Source: Bacillota bacterium (GTDB lineage: Bacteria > Bacillota > Clostridia > Oscillospirales > Oscillospiraceae). Taken from it: 49,667 bases of DNA. Made by a program: the position numbers and the translations under genes. The notes below the pieces were generated by a model. That model worked only from the letters and a program-made list of their open reading frames with translations. It did no database searches and was not told the DNA's origin. The stretch is from positions 1 to 49,667 of the forward strand of contig JAQXWB010000012.1 of assembly GCA_029225225.1 (NCBI GenBank). Direction: 5' to 3'. This document shows positions 42,175 through 49,667 of the stretch, piece after piece. Each line of letters starts with the position of its first letter. Position 1 is the stretch's first letter.

Positions 42175-43350
42175 TCAAACAATATATTGCAGGATCTCCG
42201 TCTCATTTTCTCCGTCAAGATAAATGCGCGGGATACGCTTGTTGATGCCGCACAGGATTTCATACGGGATCGTGTTCAGGCGGCAGGAGAGGCTATCCAC
42301 CTCAATGCTGTCGTCCCCGTCCGTGCCGAAGATTGTCACCGTATCCCCAACCTGCGCTTCGGGCACGCGCGAGATATCAACCATGCACATATCCATGCAG
42401 ATACGCCCGATCTGCGGCACACGCTTGCCATGCAGCAGGAAGGAGATATTATTGGAAAAGCTTCTGGAAAGTCCGTCCGCATAGCCGATGCCCACGACGG
42501 CAATTCGCTCCGGATCGGCAGTCGTGTAAGTCCTGCCGTAGCTGACGGTGATGTTCGGCTCAAAATCGCGGATCTGGAAGATCGTCGAGCGGAGCTGCAT
42601 CACAGGCTTTAGGTCGATCCTGCCGCGCAAATCGGAAGACGGCAGCACGCCGTAGGTTGCAATCCCCGGACGGATCATGTCGAGCGCAAATTCGGGATAG
42701 AGCACGCTTGCGCCGCTGTTGCAGCAGTGGCGAATCTGCGGTTCGATACCGACACCCTTCAGTGCCGAAAGCATCTGCCGGAAGCGTTCAAACTGCGTGC
42801 GCGTAAAGTTCTCGTCCGCGCCGTCGATGGAGTCCGCAACGGGAAAATGCGTAAAGATGCCCTCGATCAGCAGATGCTTCATCGCTGCAACCTCTTGCAG
42901 CTCCGTCACCGTGCGTTCGCAATTGTAGGCAAAAAAGCCGAGGCGCGACATGCCCGTGTCCAGCTTGATATGCACGCGGATGCGCAGAGAGGTGCCCTCC
43001 AGCTTTTCATTGAGCATACGGGCATATTCGAGGCTGTGGATCTCCTGCCGCAGCCCCATTTTTGCCAGATCCTCCGCGTGCTTGGGCGGCGTATAGCCCA
43101 AAATGAGGATCGGGCCGCGAATACCGCCTCTGCGAAGCTGTACCGCCTCTTCAATATTAGAAACCGCGAGATATTCCGCGCCCAGCCCCGTCAGATAGCG
43201 GCTGATCGGCACTGCGCCATGTCCGTAAGCGTCCGCCTTCACCACGCCGAGGAAGCGGCAGGAGGCAGGCAGCTTTTCCCGCAAAGCATGGTAGTTGTGG
43301 TTTAAATTATCGAGCGAAATATCCGCCCAAGTTCGCTTTAAGTAATCCAT
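42175..43350 (-). CDS. alr: Alanine racemase
   Basis: A 391-residue PLP enzyme that makes D-alanine for peptidoglycan. The PLP lysine is K38 in VVKADAYGHG. The catalytic tyrosine lies in VSYGRTYTT of the C-terminal beta domain, near residue 270. RIGRICMDMCMVD-like sequence (QIGRICMDMCMVDISR) is typical. AAGGAAC precedes the ATG. It lies between a lipoprotein gene and mazF, the standard Firmicutes arrangement. Confidence 0.97.
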   Translation of the reverse strand: MDYLKRTWADISLDNLNHNYHALREKLPASCRFLGVVKADAYGHGAVPISRYLTGLGAEYLAVSNIEEAVQLRRGGIRGPILILGYTPPKHAEDLAKMGLRQEIHSLEYARMLNEKLEGTSLRIRVHIKLDTGMSRLGFFAYNCERTVTELQEVAAMKHLLIEGIFTHFPVADSIDGADENFTRTQFERFRQMLSALKGVGIEPQIRHCCNSGASVLYPEFALDMIRPGIATYGVLPSSDLRGRIDLKPVMQLRSTIFQIRDFEPNITVSYGRTYTTADPERIAVVGIGYADGLSRSFSNNISFLLHGKRVPQIGRICMDMCMVDISRVPEAQVGDTVTIFGTDGDDSIEVDSLSCRLNTIPYEILCGINKRIPRIYLDGENETEILQYIV

Positions 43351-43363
43351 ATTGTTCCTTCTG

Positions 43364-43927
43364 TCAATGAAAATGAAAATCAGAAATCGTCAGTCTGAGA
43401 ATCCGCTGATTATTATAGCACATCTCGGCATAAATTGGAACCTCATTTTCAAACCAAGTGTCCACCAAAAGCGTTTTTTCGTCAAACCCTTTTTCGTAGG
43501 TCACGCGGCACAGCCCCTCCTCGTAGCCGGCTGAGGCAATATACTCCGAAGCCCAGCACTGCGCCGTCAGCGCGGGCGCTGCAGCCGGAACAACCTCTCC
43601 GTTCGCCAGCAGTCCGAATTCCGCCGCCATCCCGTCGTAGGTGATCTTTCCGCCGCTGTCGGAGACGGTCGCGGTAATGCCGGCAATCGTCTTCGGGGCA
43701 AGGAGTGTCAGCTTCGCCGTGCCGTCCGTTACAGTCTCGCAGGCAACCGTAAAGCGCTGCGTATACTCCCCGAAGTCCGCCTCAATCTCCGCCTGAAAGC
43801 TGCATCCGTTCGCCTGCACCAAAGCGGCGCGGAATTCAATTGCCGGAGACACCGCGTTTTCTTCCCCTCCGCAGGCGCTCAGGCACAGAAGCAGGCAGAG
43901 TAAAATGCCGGAAAAAGTTCGCCGCAA
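43364..43927 (-). CDS. Putative LolA-like/YdcC-position lipoprotein
   Basis: About 187 residues. MRRTFSGILLCLLLCLSAC ends in a lipobox. The mature part is beta-rich with long amphipathic strands (FRAALVQANGCSFQAEIEAD, AKLTLLAPKTIAGITATV, GKITYDGMAAEFGLL), a pattern that resembles LolA/LolB-like lipoprotein folds. Position between nnrD and alr matches B. subtilis ydcC, a lipoprotein of that type. The start is uncertain: TTG at 43927 follows AGGGAAGTG at fair spacing, and GTG at 43936 is the alternative; no ATG is suitable. The function is not known. Confidence 0.78.
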   Translation of the reverse strand: MRRTFSGILLCLLLCLSACGGEENAVSPAIEFRAALVQANGCSFQAEIEADFGEYTQRFTVACETVTDGTAKLTLLAPKTIAGITATVSDSGGKITYDGMAAEFGLLANGEVVPAAAPALTAQCWASEYIASAGYEEGLCRVTYEKGFDEKTLLVDTWFENEVPIYAEMCYNNQRILRLTISDFHFH

Positions 43928-43940
43928 GGCTATCACTTCC

Positions 43941-44813
43941 CTATTTGAGTAGTCGCGGCAGCATGTGCAATAGATCGGAGGGCAGCAGGCCGTATTCGCC
44001 CAAGTGCTCAGCACAGATGTCTGCGGACATCCCGTGCAGCCATGCGGCAGCGGCAGCCGCCTGCGTTGGCGGTAAGCCCTGCCCCAGCAGGGAGACAAGG
44101 ATTCCCGCCAGCACATCACCGCTCCCGCCGGTCGCTAAGCCGGGGTTGCCGCAGCGGTTGACATAGCAGCCGCCGTCTCCGCAGATCAGCGTTCGGTGTC
44201 CCTTGAGCAAAACGGTCGCGCCCGTCGCCTCATGCAGCTTCCACGCTGCTATGCGGCGATCCTCCGTCGGCTTCTGACCCATCAGGCGGGCATACTCGCC
44301 GTCGTGCGGGGTCAAAAGGACGGGACAAGCCGCGCCGCGCACTACATCTATATGCCCCTCCAGCGCGTTTATGCCATCGGCATCCACCACGACTGGGCAG
44401 ACCGCCTCGGACAGCACCGCCTCCACAACGCGCCTGACGCCCTCGCTTCTGCCCAGTCCGCAGCCGATCAGGCACGCGTCGCAGGTCTTTAAGCGGTTCA
44501 GAATGTCCGGGATTGCCTCTGCCGAGAGCATACCGTCCGTATCCGGAAGCGGGAAAACCATCGGCTCAAGCAGACCCCCGGCAATGATTGGGTAGACAGC
44601 CTGCGGCACACCAGTAAACACCAGTCCCGCGCCCGTCCGCACCGCCGCCTTTGCTGCAAGCACGGGAGCGCCGGTATAACCGACCGCGCCGCATAAAAGC
44701 AGAATGCGCCCAAAGTCCCCCTTATGGGCATTCCTCGGTCTGCGCGGCAGCCATGCGCTGATCTCCGCGCCGCCAATTGTCTCCCATGCGCGATAGGCGT
44801 TGACCTTTGCCAT
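43941..44813 (-). CDS. nnrD: ADP-dependent NAD(P)H-hydrate dehydratase
   Basis: A 290-residue metabolite-repair enzyme that converts the S-form of hydrated NAD(P)H back to NAD(P)H at the cost of ADP. The ribokinase-like fold shows HKGDFGRILLLCGAVGYTGA at residues 30-49, VVVDADGIN, LLTPHDGEYARLMG and the nucleotide-site motif NPGLATGGSGDVLAG near 225-240. The N-terminal epimerase domain of the bifunctional form is absent. GGAGAG precedes the ATG. It is the first gene of the nnrD-lipoprotein-alr-mazF unit. Confidence 0.93.
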   Translation of the reverse strand: MAKVNAYRAWETIGGAEISAWLPRRPRNAHKGDFGRILLLCGAVGYTGAPVLAAKAAVRTGAGLVFTGVPQAVYPIIAGGLLEPMVFPLPDTDGMLSAEAIPDILNRLKTCDACLIGCGLGRSEGVRRVVEAVLSEAVCPVVVDADGINALEGHIDVVRGAACPVLLTPHDGEYARLMGQKPTEDRRIAAWKLHEATGATVLLKGHRTLICGDGGCYVNRCGNPGLATGGSGDVLAGILVSLLGQGLPPTQAAAAAAWLHGMSADICAEHLGEYGLLPSDLLHMLPRLLK

Positions 44814-44849
44814 CGTCTCTCCTCCTCGCTTTTCGCTTATTCTATCTAT

Positions 44850-44877
44850 ATTATAATGGAAACCGAAAAATAGTCAA
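44850..44877 (-). promoter_or_regulatory. Promoter of the nnrD-alr-mazF operon
   Basis: TTGACT-N16-TATAAT on the minus strand, about 37 bases before nnrD. Its -35 lies nine bases from the -35 of the divergent pheST promoter. Confidence 0.75.
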
Positions 44878-44885
44878 ATCTTTGC

Positions 44886-44914
44886 TTGCATCTTTCTCGA
44901 ATCTGTGCTAAAAT
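44886..44914 (+). promoter_or_regulatory. Promoter of the pheST leader
   Basis: TTGCAT-N17-TAAAAT, the same hexamers and spacing as at rpmE, just before the T-box leader. Confidence 0.65.
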
Positions 44915-44924
44915 CGGGAGGAAT

Positions 44925-45172
44925 ATGAAACAGCTTTGATCGGGCTGTCAGCTGTCGTAACGCGGTTGCAGAGAGGGCGCGTCGCTGGAAAGCGCCTACC
45001 GCAGGCAGATTCGGCTTTCCCCCGTGAGCTTTCGGCTGAACGCGTCTGCCTGTAGGTCGGAACGGTTTACCCCGTTATCGGTTAGAGTGCGCCGTTTTGC
45101 GCGGCGAATTGCGGGTGGTACCGCGGAAGCATGGTCTTTCGTCCCCTTTTGGACGAAGGGCTTTTATTTTTT
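44925..45172 (+). promoter_or_regulatory. T-box riboswitch controlling pheST
   Basis: A tRNA-sensing leader. The canonical T-box reads GCGGGTGGTACCGCGG at about 45110-45126. GCAGAGAGGGCGCG..GCTGGAAAGCGCC (44967-44995) is the usual upstream element. The terminator is a 9-bp stem CTTTCGTCC/GGACGAAGG followed by a T-rich run (45136-45172). Uncharged tRNA-Phe should favour the antiterminator. A UUC triplet in GGCTTTCCCCCGTGAGC (near 45017) is a candidate specifier codon, consistent with phenylalanine; its place in the loop has not been folded. Confidence 0.93.
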
Positions 45173-45200
45173 GTGATTTCACCAAAGAAGGAGAAACAAT

Positions 45201-46244
45201 ATGAGAGAAGAACTCGAAAGAATCAAACAGCAAGCGCTGGAGGCGATGCAGGCGGCGCAGGATATTGCCGCGCTGGATGCCGTGCGCGTGCGCGTTCTCG
45301 GCAAGAAGGGCGAGCTGACCGCCGTGCTGAAGCAGATGGGCAAGCTCTCCGCCGAGGAGCGTCCCGTCATGGGCCAACTTGCAAACACCGTCCGCGCCGA
45401 GCTGGAAGCGGAGCTGGAAACGCGCAAGACGGAGCTGGAGGCAAACGCCTTGGAAGCCCGTCTCGCAGCCGAGGCGGTCGATGTCACCATCCCCGGCAAG
45501 GAGATCTCCATGGGACACCAGCACCCGATGAACAAGGTGCTGCAGGAGGTCAAGGAGATCTTTATCGGCATGGGCTATACCATTGTAGACGGTCCCGAGG
45601 TCGAAGAGGCAGCCTATAATTTCACCCGCCTCAACATTGAAGAGGGGCATCCCTCCCGCGACCGCTCCGACACCTTCTATTTTGACGATGATGACAGCGT
45701 TCTTCTGCGCACGCAGACCAGTCCCATACAGATCCGCGTGATGGAGAACCAGCAGCCGCCGATCCGCATTTTGGCACCCGGACGCGTCTTCCGTAAGGAT
45801 GAGGCAGACGCCACGCATTCCCCCATGTTCCATCAAATCGAAGGCTTGGTCGTCGATGAGGGCATTACGATGGGCGACCTCAAGGGCGCGCTGGAAACCC
45901 TCATCAAGCGGCTCTACGGTGAAGACGCGGTCGTTCGTTTCCGTCCGCACCACTTCCCCTTCACCGAGCCGAGCTGCGAGGTCGATATGCAGTGCTTCAA
46001 GTGCCACGGCACAGGCGAGGTTGCAGGTCAGGTCTGCTCCACCTGCCACGGCGAGGGCTGGATCGAGCTGTTGGGCGCGGGCATGGTGCATCCGAAGGTT
46101 TTGGAGGGCTGCGGCATCGACTCGAAAAAGTATTCCGGCTTTGCCTTCGGCATCGGTCTGGAGCGCATGGCAATGGGACGTCTGCGCTTTAACGACCTGC
46201 GCCTGATCTTCGACAACGATATCCGTTTCCTGTCGCAATTTTAA
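45201..46244 (+). CDS. pheS: Phenylalanyl-tRNA synthetase alpha subunit
   Basis: A 347-residue class II catalytic subunit. The N-terminal coiled coil is followed by motif 1 (near GHQHPMNKVLQEV), motif 2 (RTQTSPIQIRVM..RILAPGRVFRKDEADATH) and motif 3 (FAFGIGLERMAMG). A CFKC..CSTC pair near residues 259-278, before GWIELLGAGMVHP, occurs in several Firmicutes PheS. GGAGAAA precedes the ATG. It is under the T-box leader and followed by pheT after 12 bases. Confidence 0.97.
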   Translation: MREELERIKQQALEAMQAAQDIAALDAVRVRVLGKKGELTAVLKQMGKLSAEERPVMGQLANTVRAELEAELETRKTELEANALEARLAAEAVDVTIPGKEISMGHQHPMNKVLQEVKEIFIGMGYTIVDGPEVEEAAYNFTRLNIEEGHPSRDRSDTFYFDDDDSVLLRTQTSPIQIRVMENQQPPIRILAPGRVFRKDEADATHSPMFHQIEGLVVDEGITMGDLKGALETLIKRLYGEDAVVRFRPHHFPFTEPSCEVDMQCFKCHGTGEVAGQVCSTCHGEGWIELLGAGMVHPKVLEGCGIDSKKYSGFAFGIGLERMAMGRLRFNDLRLIFDNDIRFLSQF

Positions 46245-46256
46245 GGAGGTACAGCA

Positions 46257-48644
46257 ATGAAACTGAACAGAAAATGGCTCAATGAGGACTTTGTTGACCT
46301 CTCGGATATTTCCGATAAGGCGTTTGTGGAAACGCTGACCGTCGCCGGTCAGAAGGTCGAGACCTATGAGCGCATGGACGCGGAGATCAAGAATGTCGTC
46401 GTCGGCAAGGTGCTCTCCATCGTGCGCCATACCAATTCCGATCACATGTGGGTCTGTCAGGTTGATGTCGGCAAGGAAGAACCGGTGCAGATCGTCACAG
46501 GTGCGCAGAATGTGCACGAGGGCGACCTTGTCCCCGCCGCACTGCACAATTCCTACCTGCCCGGCGGCATTCACATCACAAAGGGCAAGCTGCGCGGCGA
46601 GGTGTCGAACGGCATGCTCTGCTCCATCAAGGAGCTTGGACTGACCCTCAACGACGTCCCCTATGCTATCGAGGACGGCATCTGGATTTTGCAGGAGGAC
46701 TGCAAGCCCGGCGACGATATCAACGCCGTCATCGGCAACAACGACACAATCGTGGATTTTGAGATCACCAACAACCGCCCCGACTGCTACTCCATCATCG
46801 GTCTTGCCCGTGAAGCAGCTGCCGCGTTTGACCGCCCGATGCGCCATCACGAGCCGGTTGTCAAGGGCGGAGCCGCAGGGAATCTGACCGATCTGCTCGA
46901 TGTAGAGGTTCCCGCCGACGATCTCTGCCGCCGCTACACCGCGCGCATGGTGCGCAATGTCAAAATCGCACCGTCTCCGAAGTGGCTGCGCCAGCGTCTG
47001 CGTGCCAACGGTGTGCGCCCGATCAACAACATCGTCGATATCACAAACTATGTCATGCTTGAATACGGTCAGCCGATGCATGCCTTCGATTACCGCTATG
47101 TCGGCTCCGGCAAAATCGTCGTTCGCAGAAGCGAGAAGGGTGAGACGCTGACCACCCTTGACGGTGCCGTCCGTCCGCTCACGCCCGGTATGCTCGTCAT
47201 TGCCGACGGCGAAAAGCCCATCGGCTTAGCCGGCATCATGGGCGGCGAAAACAGCGAGATCGTCGCCGACACCGTGGATGTCGTTTTTGAGTCCGCAAAC
47301 TTCAACGGCACTTCCATTCGTCAGACCGCGCTTGCCCTCGGTATGCGCACGGAGGCGTCCGGTAAATTTGAAAAGAACATCGATCCCCTGCTGACCGTTC
47401 CCGCCGTCAACCGTGCCTGTGAGCTGGTCGAGCTGCTCGGCGCGGGTGAGGTCATGGACGGCATGATTGACATTCTCAATGAGATTCCGCAGCCGCGCTC
47501 CCTGCCCTTGGAGCCTGCGCGCATCAACGCCCTGCTGGGCACGGATATTTCCGAAGCGGATATGGTAGAATATCTGCGCCGTTTGGAAATTCCCGTAGAA
47601 AACGGCATGATCCTCGTTCCCTCCTTCCGTCCCGACCTTGTGCAGACGGCGGATATCGCGGAGGAGGTCGCCCGTCTCTACGGCTACAACGAGATCCCGA
47701 CCACCGCGTTCCGCAGCGCCACCGCAGAGGGCGGCTACACCGGCACGATGGTGCTCGAAAACCGTACCGGTGCGCTCTGCCGCAGCCTCGGCTACAGCGA
47801 AATTCTGACCTATTCCTTCGTCTCACCGTCTTACTTTGACATGATTCGTCTGCCCGTCGATTCCCCGCTGCGCAAGGCAATGCGCATTCAGAATCCCTTG
47901 GGCGAGGACGCTTCCATCATGCGCACAATCGCGCTTCCCTCCATGCTCTCCATCCTTGCCCGCAATAACGCTTACCACAACAGCGCGGTCAAGCTCTATG
48001 AGCTGGCAAAGGTCTACCTCCCGAAGGAAGGGCAGACACTCCCGGACGAGCCGAAGCACCTGCTGCTCGGCACCTATGGCGAGGGCGAGGACTTCTTCTC
48101 CCTCAAGGGCGAGATCGAGGCAATCCTAAAAGGAATGAACGTGCGCCCCGCCGCATATACTGCGGTAAAGGACAACCCCTCTTACCATCCCGGACGCTGC
48201 GCGAAAATCACAGTGGACGGCGTCGAGGTCGGCGTCTTTGGTCAGGTGCATCCGCTCGTTGCGAAGAATTACGGCATTGACGCGGACATCTACGCCGCAG
48301 AGTTGGACTTCACCGCGCTATCCGCCCTGCTCGCACCCGCAAGCACCTACGTTCCCCTGCCCAAATATCCCGCCGTCAGCCGTGATATCGCCGTCGTTTG
48401 CGACGAAGCGCTGACCGTTGCGGAATTGACCGCATGCATCCAAAAAGCGGGCGGCAAGCTGCTGCGTGAGGTGCGGCTGTTCGATATCTACCGCGGCAAG
48501 GGCATCGAAGACGGCAAGAAGAGCACGGCATTCAGCCTCACCCTCCGCGCCGACGACCGCACCCTGACCGACGCAGACTCCGACAGCGTGATCACCGCCG
48601 TCCTCAAAGCCCTCGAAACCGAGCTCGGCGCAAAGCTCCGCTAA
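46257..48644 (+). CDS. pheT: Phenylalanyl-tRNA synthetase beta subunit
   Basis: A 795-residue subunit, the usual length. An N-terminal EMAP-like tRNA-binding domain (about 40-150; VVVGKVLSIVRHTNSDHMWV) is followed by B3/4 editing, B5 and core regions, and an anticodon-binding FDX-ACB domain at the C-terminus (KYPAVSRDIAVVCDE). AAGGAGG precedes the ATG. Together with PheS it forms the heterotetramer that charges tRNA-Phe. It ends the T-box-controlled operon. Confidence 0.97.
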   Translation: MKLNRKWLNEDFVDLSDISDKAFVETLTVAGQKVETYERMDAEIKNVVVGKVLSIVRHTNSDHMWVCQVDVGKEEPVQIVTGAQNVHEGDLVPAALHNSYLPGGIHITKGKLRGEVSNGMLCSIKELGLTLNDVPYAIEDGIWILQEDCKPGDDINAVIGNNDTIVDFEITNNRPDCYSIIGLAREAAAAFDRPMRHHEPVVKGGAAGNLTDLLDVEVPADDLCRRYTARMVRNVKIAPSPKWLRQRLRANGVRPINNIVDITNYVMLEYGQPMHAFDYRYVGSGKIVVRRSEKGETLTTLDGAVRPLTPGMLVIADGEKPIGLAGIMGGENSEIVADTVDVVFESANFNGTSIRQTALALGMRTEASGKFEKNIDPLLTVPAVNRACELVELLGAGEVMDGMIDILNEIPQPRSLPLEPARINALLGTDISEADMVEYLRRLEIPVENGMILVPSFRPDLVQTADIAEEVARLYGYNEIPTTAFRSATAEGGYTGTMVLENRTGALCRSLGYSEILTYSFVSPSYFDMIRLPVDSPLRKAMRIQNPLGEDASIMRTIALPSMLSILARNNAYHNSAVKLYELAKVYLPKEGQTLPDEPKHLLLGTYGEGEDFFSLKGEIEAILKGMNVRPAAYTAVKDNPSYHPGRCAKITVDGVEVGVFGQVHPLVAKNYGIDADIYAAELDFTALSALLAPASTYVPLPKYPAVSRDIAVVCDEALTVAELTACIQKAGGKLLREVRLFDIYRGKGIEDGKKSTAFSLTLRADDRTLTDADSDSVITAVLKALETELGAKLR

Positions 48645-48713
48645 AGCAGACGCACCTCCGCCGTAGACCGCGCCGGTGCAGGAACTACCAAGTGCGTACA
48701 CGCTGCCCATCCA

Positions 48714-48770
48714 TGTCATTACGAGGAGCGCAGCGACGCGGCAATCTCATGCAGGAACTACCGACTGGGC
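48714..48770. repeat. GTCATTGCGAG-family copy with GCAGGAACT tail
   Basis: ATGTCATTACGAGGAGCGCAG..GCGGCAATCTC followed by ATGCAGGAACTACCGACTG. The tail matches those near 33740 and 39425. A further GTGCAGGAACTACC is at 48677. This accounts for most of the 244-bp gap after pheT. Confidence 0.75.
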
Positions 48771-48830
48771 AAGAACTGCCGAGATATACTACGGTAACCG
48801 CATTGTTTCCAAAATGTTCATGGTTTTTTC

Positions 48831-48859
48831 TTTACTTTATTGGCAAATTGGTATATGAT
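48831..48859 (+). promoter_or_regulatory. Probable promoter of ireB
   Basis: TTTACT-N17-TATGAT, 30 bases before the TTG start. A partial consensus match. Confidence 0.6.
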
Positions 48860-48888
48860 AGAGAAAACAGGCAAAGGAGGCGGGCGTT

Positions 48889-49134
48889 TTGGATCACAAC
48901 ACCATCAAATTCACCGTACCCGTAGATACCAACGAGGAAATGAAGCAGATTCTTACCGAGGTCTACCGTTCCCTCACCGAAAAGGGCTACAACCCCATCA
49001 ATCAGATTGTCGGTTATATCCTCTCTGAGGATCCGACCTATATCACCAATCACAATAACGCTCGCAGCCTCATCTGTAAGCTTGACCGCGATGAGCTTCT
49101 TCAAGAGCTCGTTCGTCACTATCTATTCGATTAG
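48889..49134 (+). CDS. ireB: IreB-family regulatory phosphoprotein (UPF0297)
   Basis: An 81-residue protein of the IreB/UPF0297 family; in Enterococcus it is a substrate of the PASTA kinase IreK and affects cephalosporin resistance. The conserved core [20 protein letters not shown] and [19 protein letters not shown] fits closely. The start is TTG, with AAGGAGG upstream; no ATG is available. Threonines near the N-terminus (NTIKFT) could be the phosphorylation sites. Usually followed by ruvX; here a terminator follows directly, so the usual pairing is broken. Confidence 0.95.
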   Translation: MDHNTIKFTVPVDTNEEMKQILTEVYRSLTEKGYNPINQIVGYILSEDPTYITNHNNARSLICKLDRDELLQELVRHYLFD

Positions 49135-49145
49135 TATCCACTGCA

Positions 49146-49182
49146 ACGGGGCTTTCGCGTCTGCGAAAGCCCCGTCTTTTTC
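49146..49182 (+). terminator. Terminator of ireB
   Basis: ACGGGGCTTTCGC-GTCT-GCGAAAGCCCCGT, a 13-bp perfect stem, followed by CTTTTTC. Confidence 0.93.
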
Positions 49183-49287
49183 CGTTTCATAACTCCCACA
49201 ACATCCATTTTTCTACGCATCGCACACCCCGAACCGATTGCAGCACCGTAGCGCATTTGTCACGATTGTTTCCAACAAAAATTATTG

Positions 49288-49316
49288 TTGACAAAATCAT
49301 CTCTATGTGTTACAAT
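49288..49316 (+). promoter_or_regulatory. Promoter of the gene at 49345
   Basis: TTGACA-N17-TACAAT, 28 bases before the start codon, with TTGGAGG between. Confidence 0.82.
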
Positions 49317-49344
49317 CTGGTTACATTTTGTTTTGGAGGTATCT

Positions 49345-49635
49345 ATGTCCGAAAAAAATGAAGTCCTGATGTATAAGGGTCGCCCCCTCATGCGCAAGGA
49401 CAATTTGATCTATTATGGTTCGATGGCTGACGAGTATATTGTCATGCTGCAGATTCTCGAATCCAAAAAATTGGAGGATCTTGATTTGGCAACGAAGGTT
49501 TCCGTCCAGCTCCAGCGCACGGCGCAGGATGTCAAGGCGCGTGACCGCGTTGTGAAGAAAAGCGAAAAAGACGGGTTCTATACGGCTTTGGATGTTGGCT
49601 GTGTATGGCTCGAGCGTGCATTGAACGCAAAGTAA
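49345..49635 (+). CDS. Small conserved-looking hypothetical protein
   Basis: A 96-residue soluble protein. Segments YKGRPLMRKDNLIYYGSMAD, LATKVSVQLQRTAQDVKARD and a C-terminal ALDVGCVWLERAL stand out. Basic and compact, no signal or membrane helix. The start ATG (MSEKNEV) has TTGGAGG upstream; the longer ORF in the track would begin within the promoter. Its own promoter and well-formed sequence show it is real. Similar short proteins are in my memory of Oscillospiraceae genomes, but I cannot name a family or function. The next gene starts 22 bases after its stop. Confidence 0.8.
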   Translation: MSEKNEVLMYKGRPLMRKDNLIYYGSMADEYIVMLQILESKKLEDLDLATKVSVQLQRTAQDVKARDRVVKKSEKDGFYTALDVGCVWLERALNAK

Positions 49636-49657
49636 GCAAAGACCACGGGAGGTTTTT

Positions 49658-49667
49658 ATGAAACGGT
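49658..49667 (+). CDS. Start of a further gene (runs off the window)
   Basis: GGGAGG followed by TTTTT and ATGAAACGG marks a start codon in the last ten bases. It is on the same strand as the gene before and probably in the same operon. Only MKR is readable. Confidence 0.6.

Noticed and set aside
45075-47081. 668-residue minus-strand ORF
   Set aside because: Antisense to pheS/pheT and the T-box, which are certain.

Overview
The window looks like chromosome from a Gram-positive member of the Clostridia, most likely the Oscillospirales (Oscillospiraceae/Ruminococcaceae-like). The pointers are a large Firmicutes-type SRP RNA with an Alu-like domain, a T-box leader in front of pheST, an IreB-family protein, the dnaG-rpoD pair, an alr-mazF locus, several S-layer homology (SLH) proteins, lipobox lipoproteins, AGGAGG ribosome binding sites and TTGACA/TATAAT promoters. 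Genus level cannot be told from the sequence. No tRNA, rRNA, CRISPR array or intact transposase was seen.

Layout. 1-8 kb (minus strand): the 5' end of dnaX, the SRP RNA with its terminator, acpP, a MITE-like element, then the operon hflX-yigZ-GNAT-dgt-dnaG-rpoD with 4-base overlaps or very short gaps, and upstream of it rpmE. 8-10.3 kb (plus): an IscU/NifU-like scaffold and a GGGtGRT protein behind a consensus promoter, followed by a fossil of a second GGGtGRT 3' end and palindromic repeats. 10.3-17.8 kb (minus): an accessory envelope block with an SLH protein carrying a 98-residue tandem repeat, an SLH fossil, three lipoproteins, a four-helix membrane protein, a DUF4428-type zinc protein and a Cys-rich small protein. 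18-25 kb (minus): a signalling locus made of a membrane pseudokinase, a HisKA_3-type kinase, a NarL-type regulator, a solute-binding lipoprotein without a permease, and a membrane-anchored LuxR-type regulator.

25.3-39 kb (plus) is the most unusual part. A lipoprotein is followed by a 2316-residue secreted protein with ricin-like domains, a fibro-slime domain, a PSEP hexapeptide linker and SLH repeats. Its stop is two bases from the start of an 86-residue four-cysteine peptide with a leader-like N-terminus. After a repeat-rich gap come a secreted GH20 enzyme, a PqqD-like protein, an HPr-kinase-like protein and a radical SAM/SPASM enzyme in a tightly packed operon. I read this as a candidate ribosomally made, post-translationally modified peptide (RiPP) system linked to the cell surface. 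The product and the substrate pairing are inference.

39-45 kb (minus): a polysaccharide deacetylase with SLH repeats, a hypothetical gene overlapping it, mazF, alr, a lipoprotein and nnrD, close to the known Firmicutes acpS-ydcC-alr-mazEF order but without mazE. 45-49.7 kb (plus): T-box leader, pheS, pheT, ireB, a small conserved-looking gene and the first codons of another gene.

Intergenic spaces hold two dispersed families: the GTCATTGCGAG/GTGGCAATCTC repeat, in at least six places, and short REP-like palindromes built on GGGGACATGTCCCC or GGGGCGG-ATAT-CCGCCC.
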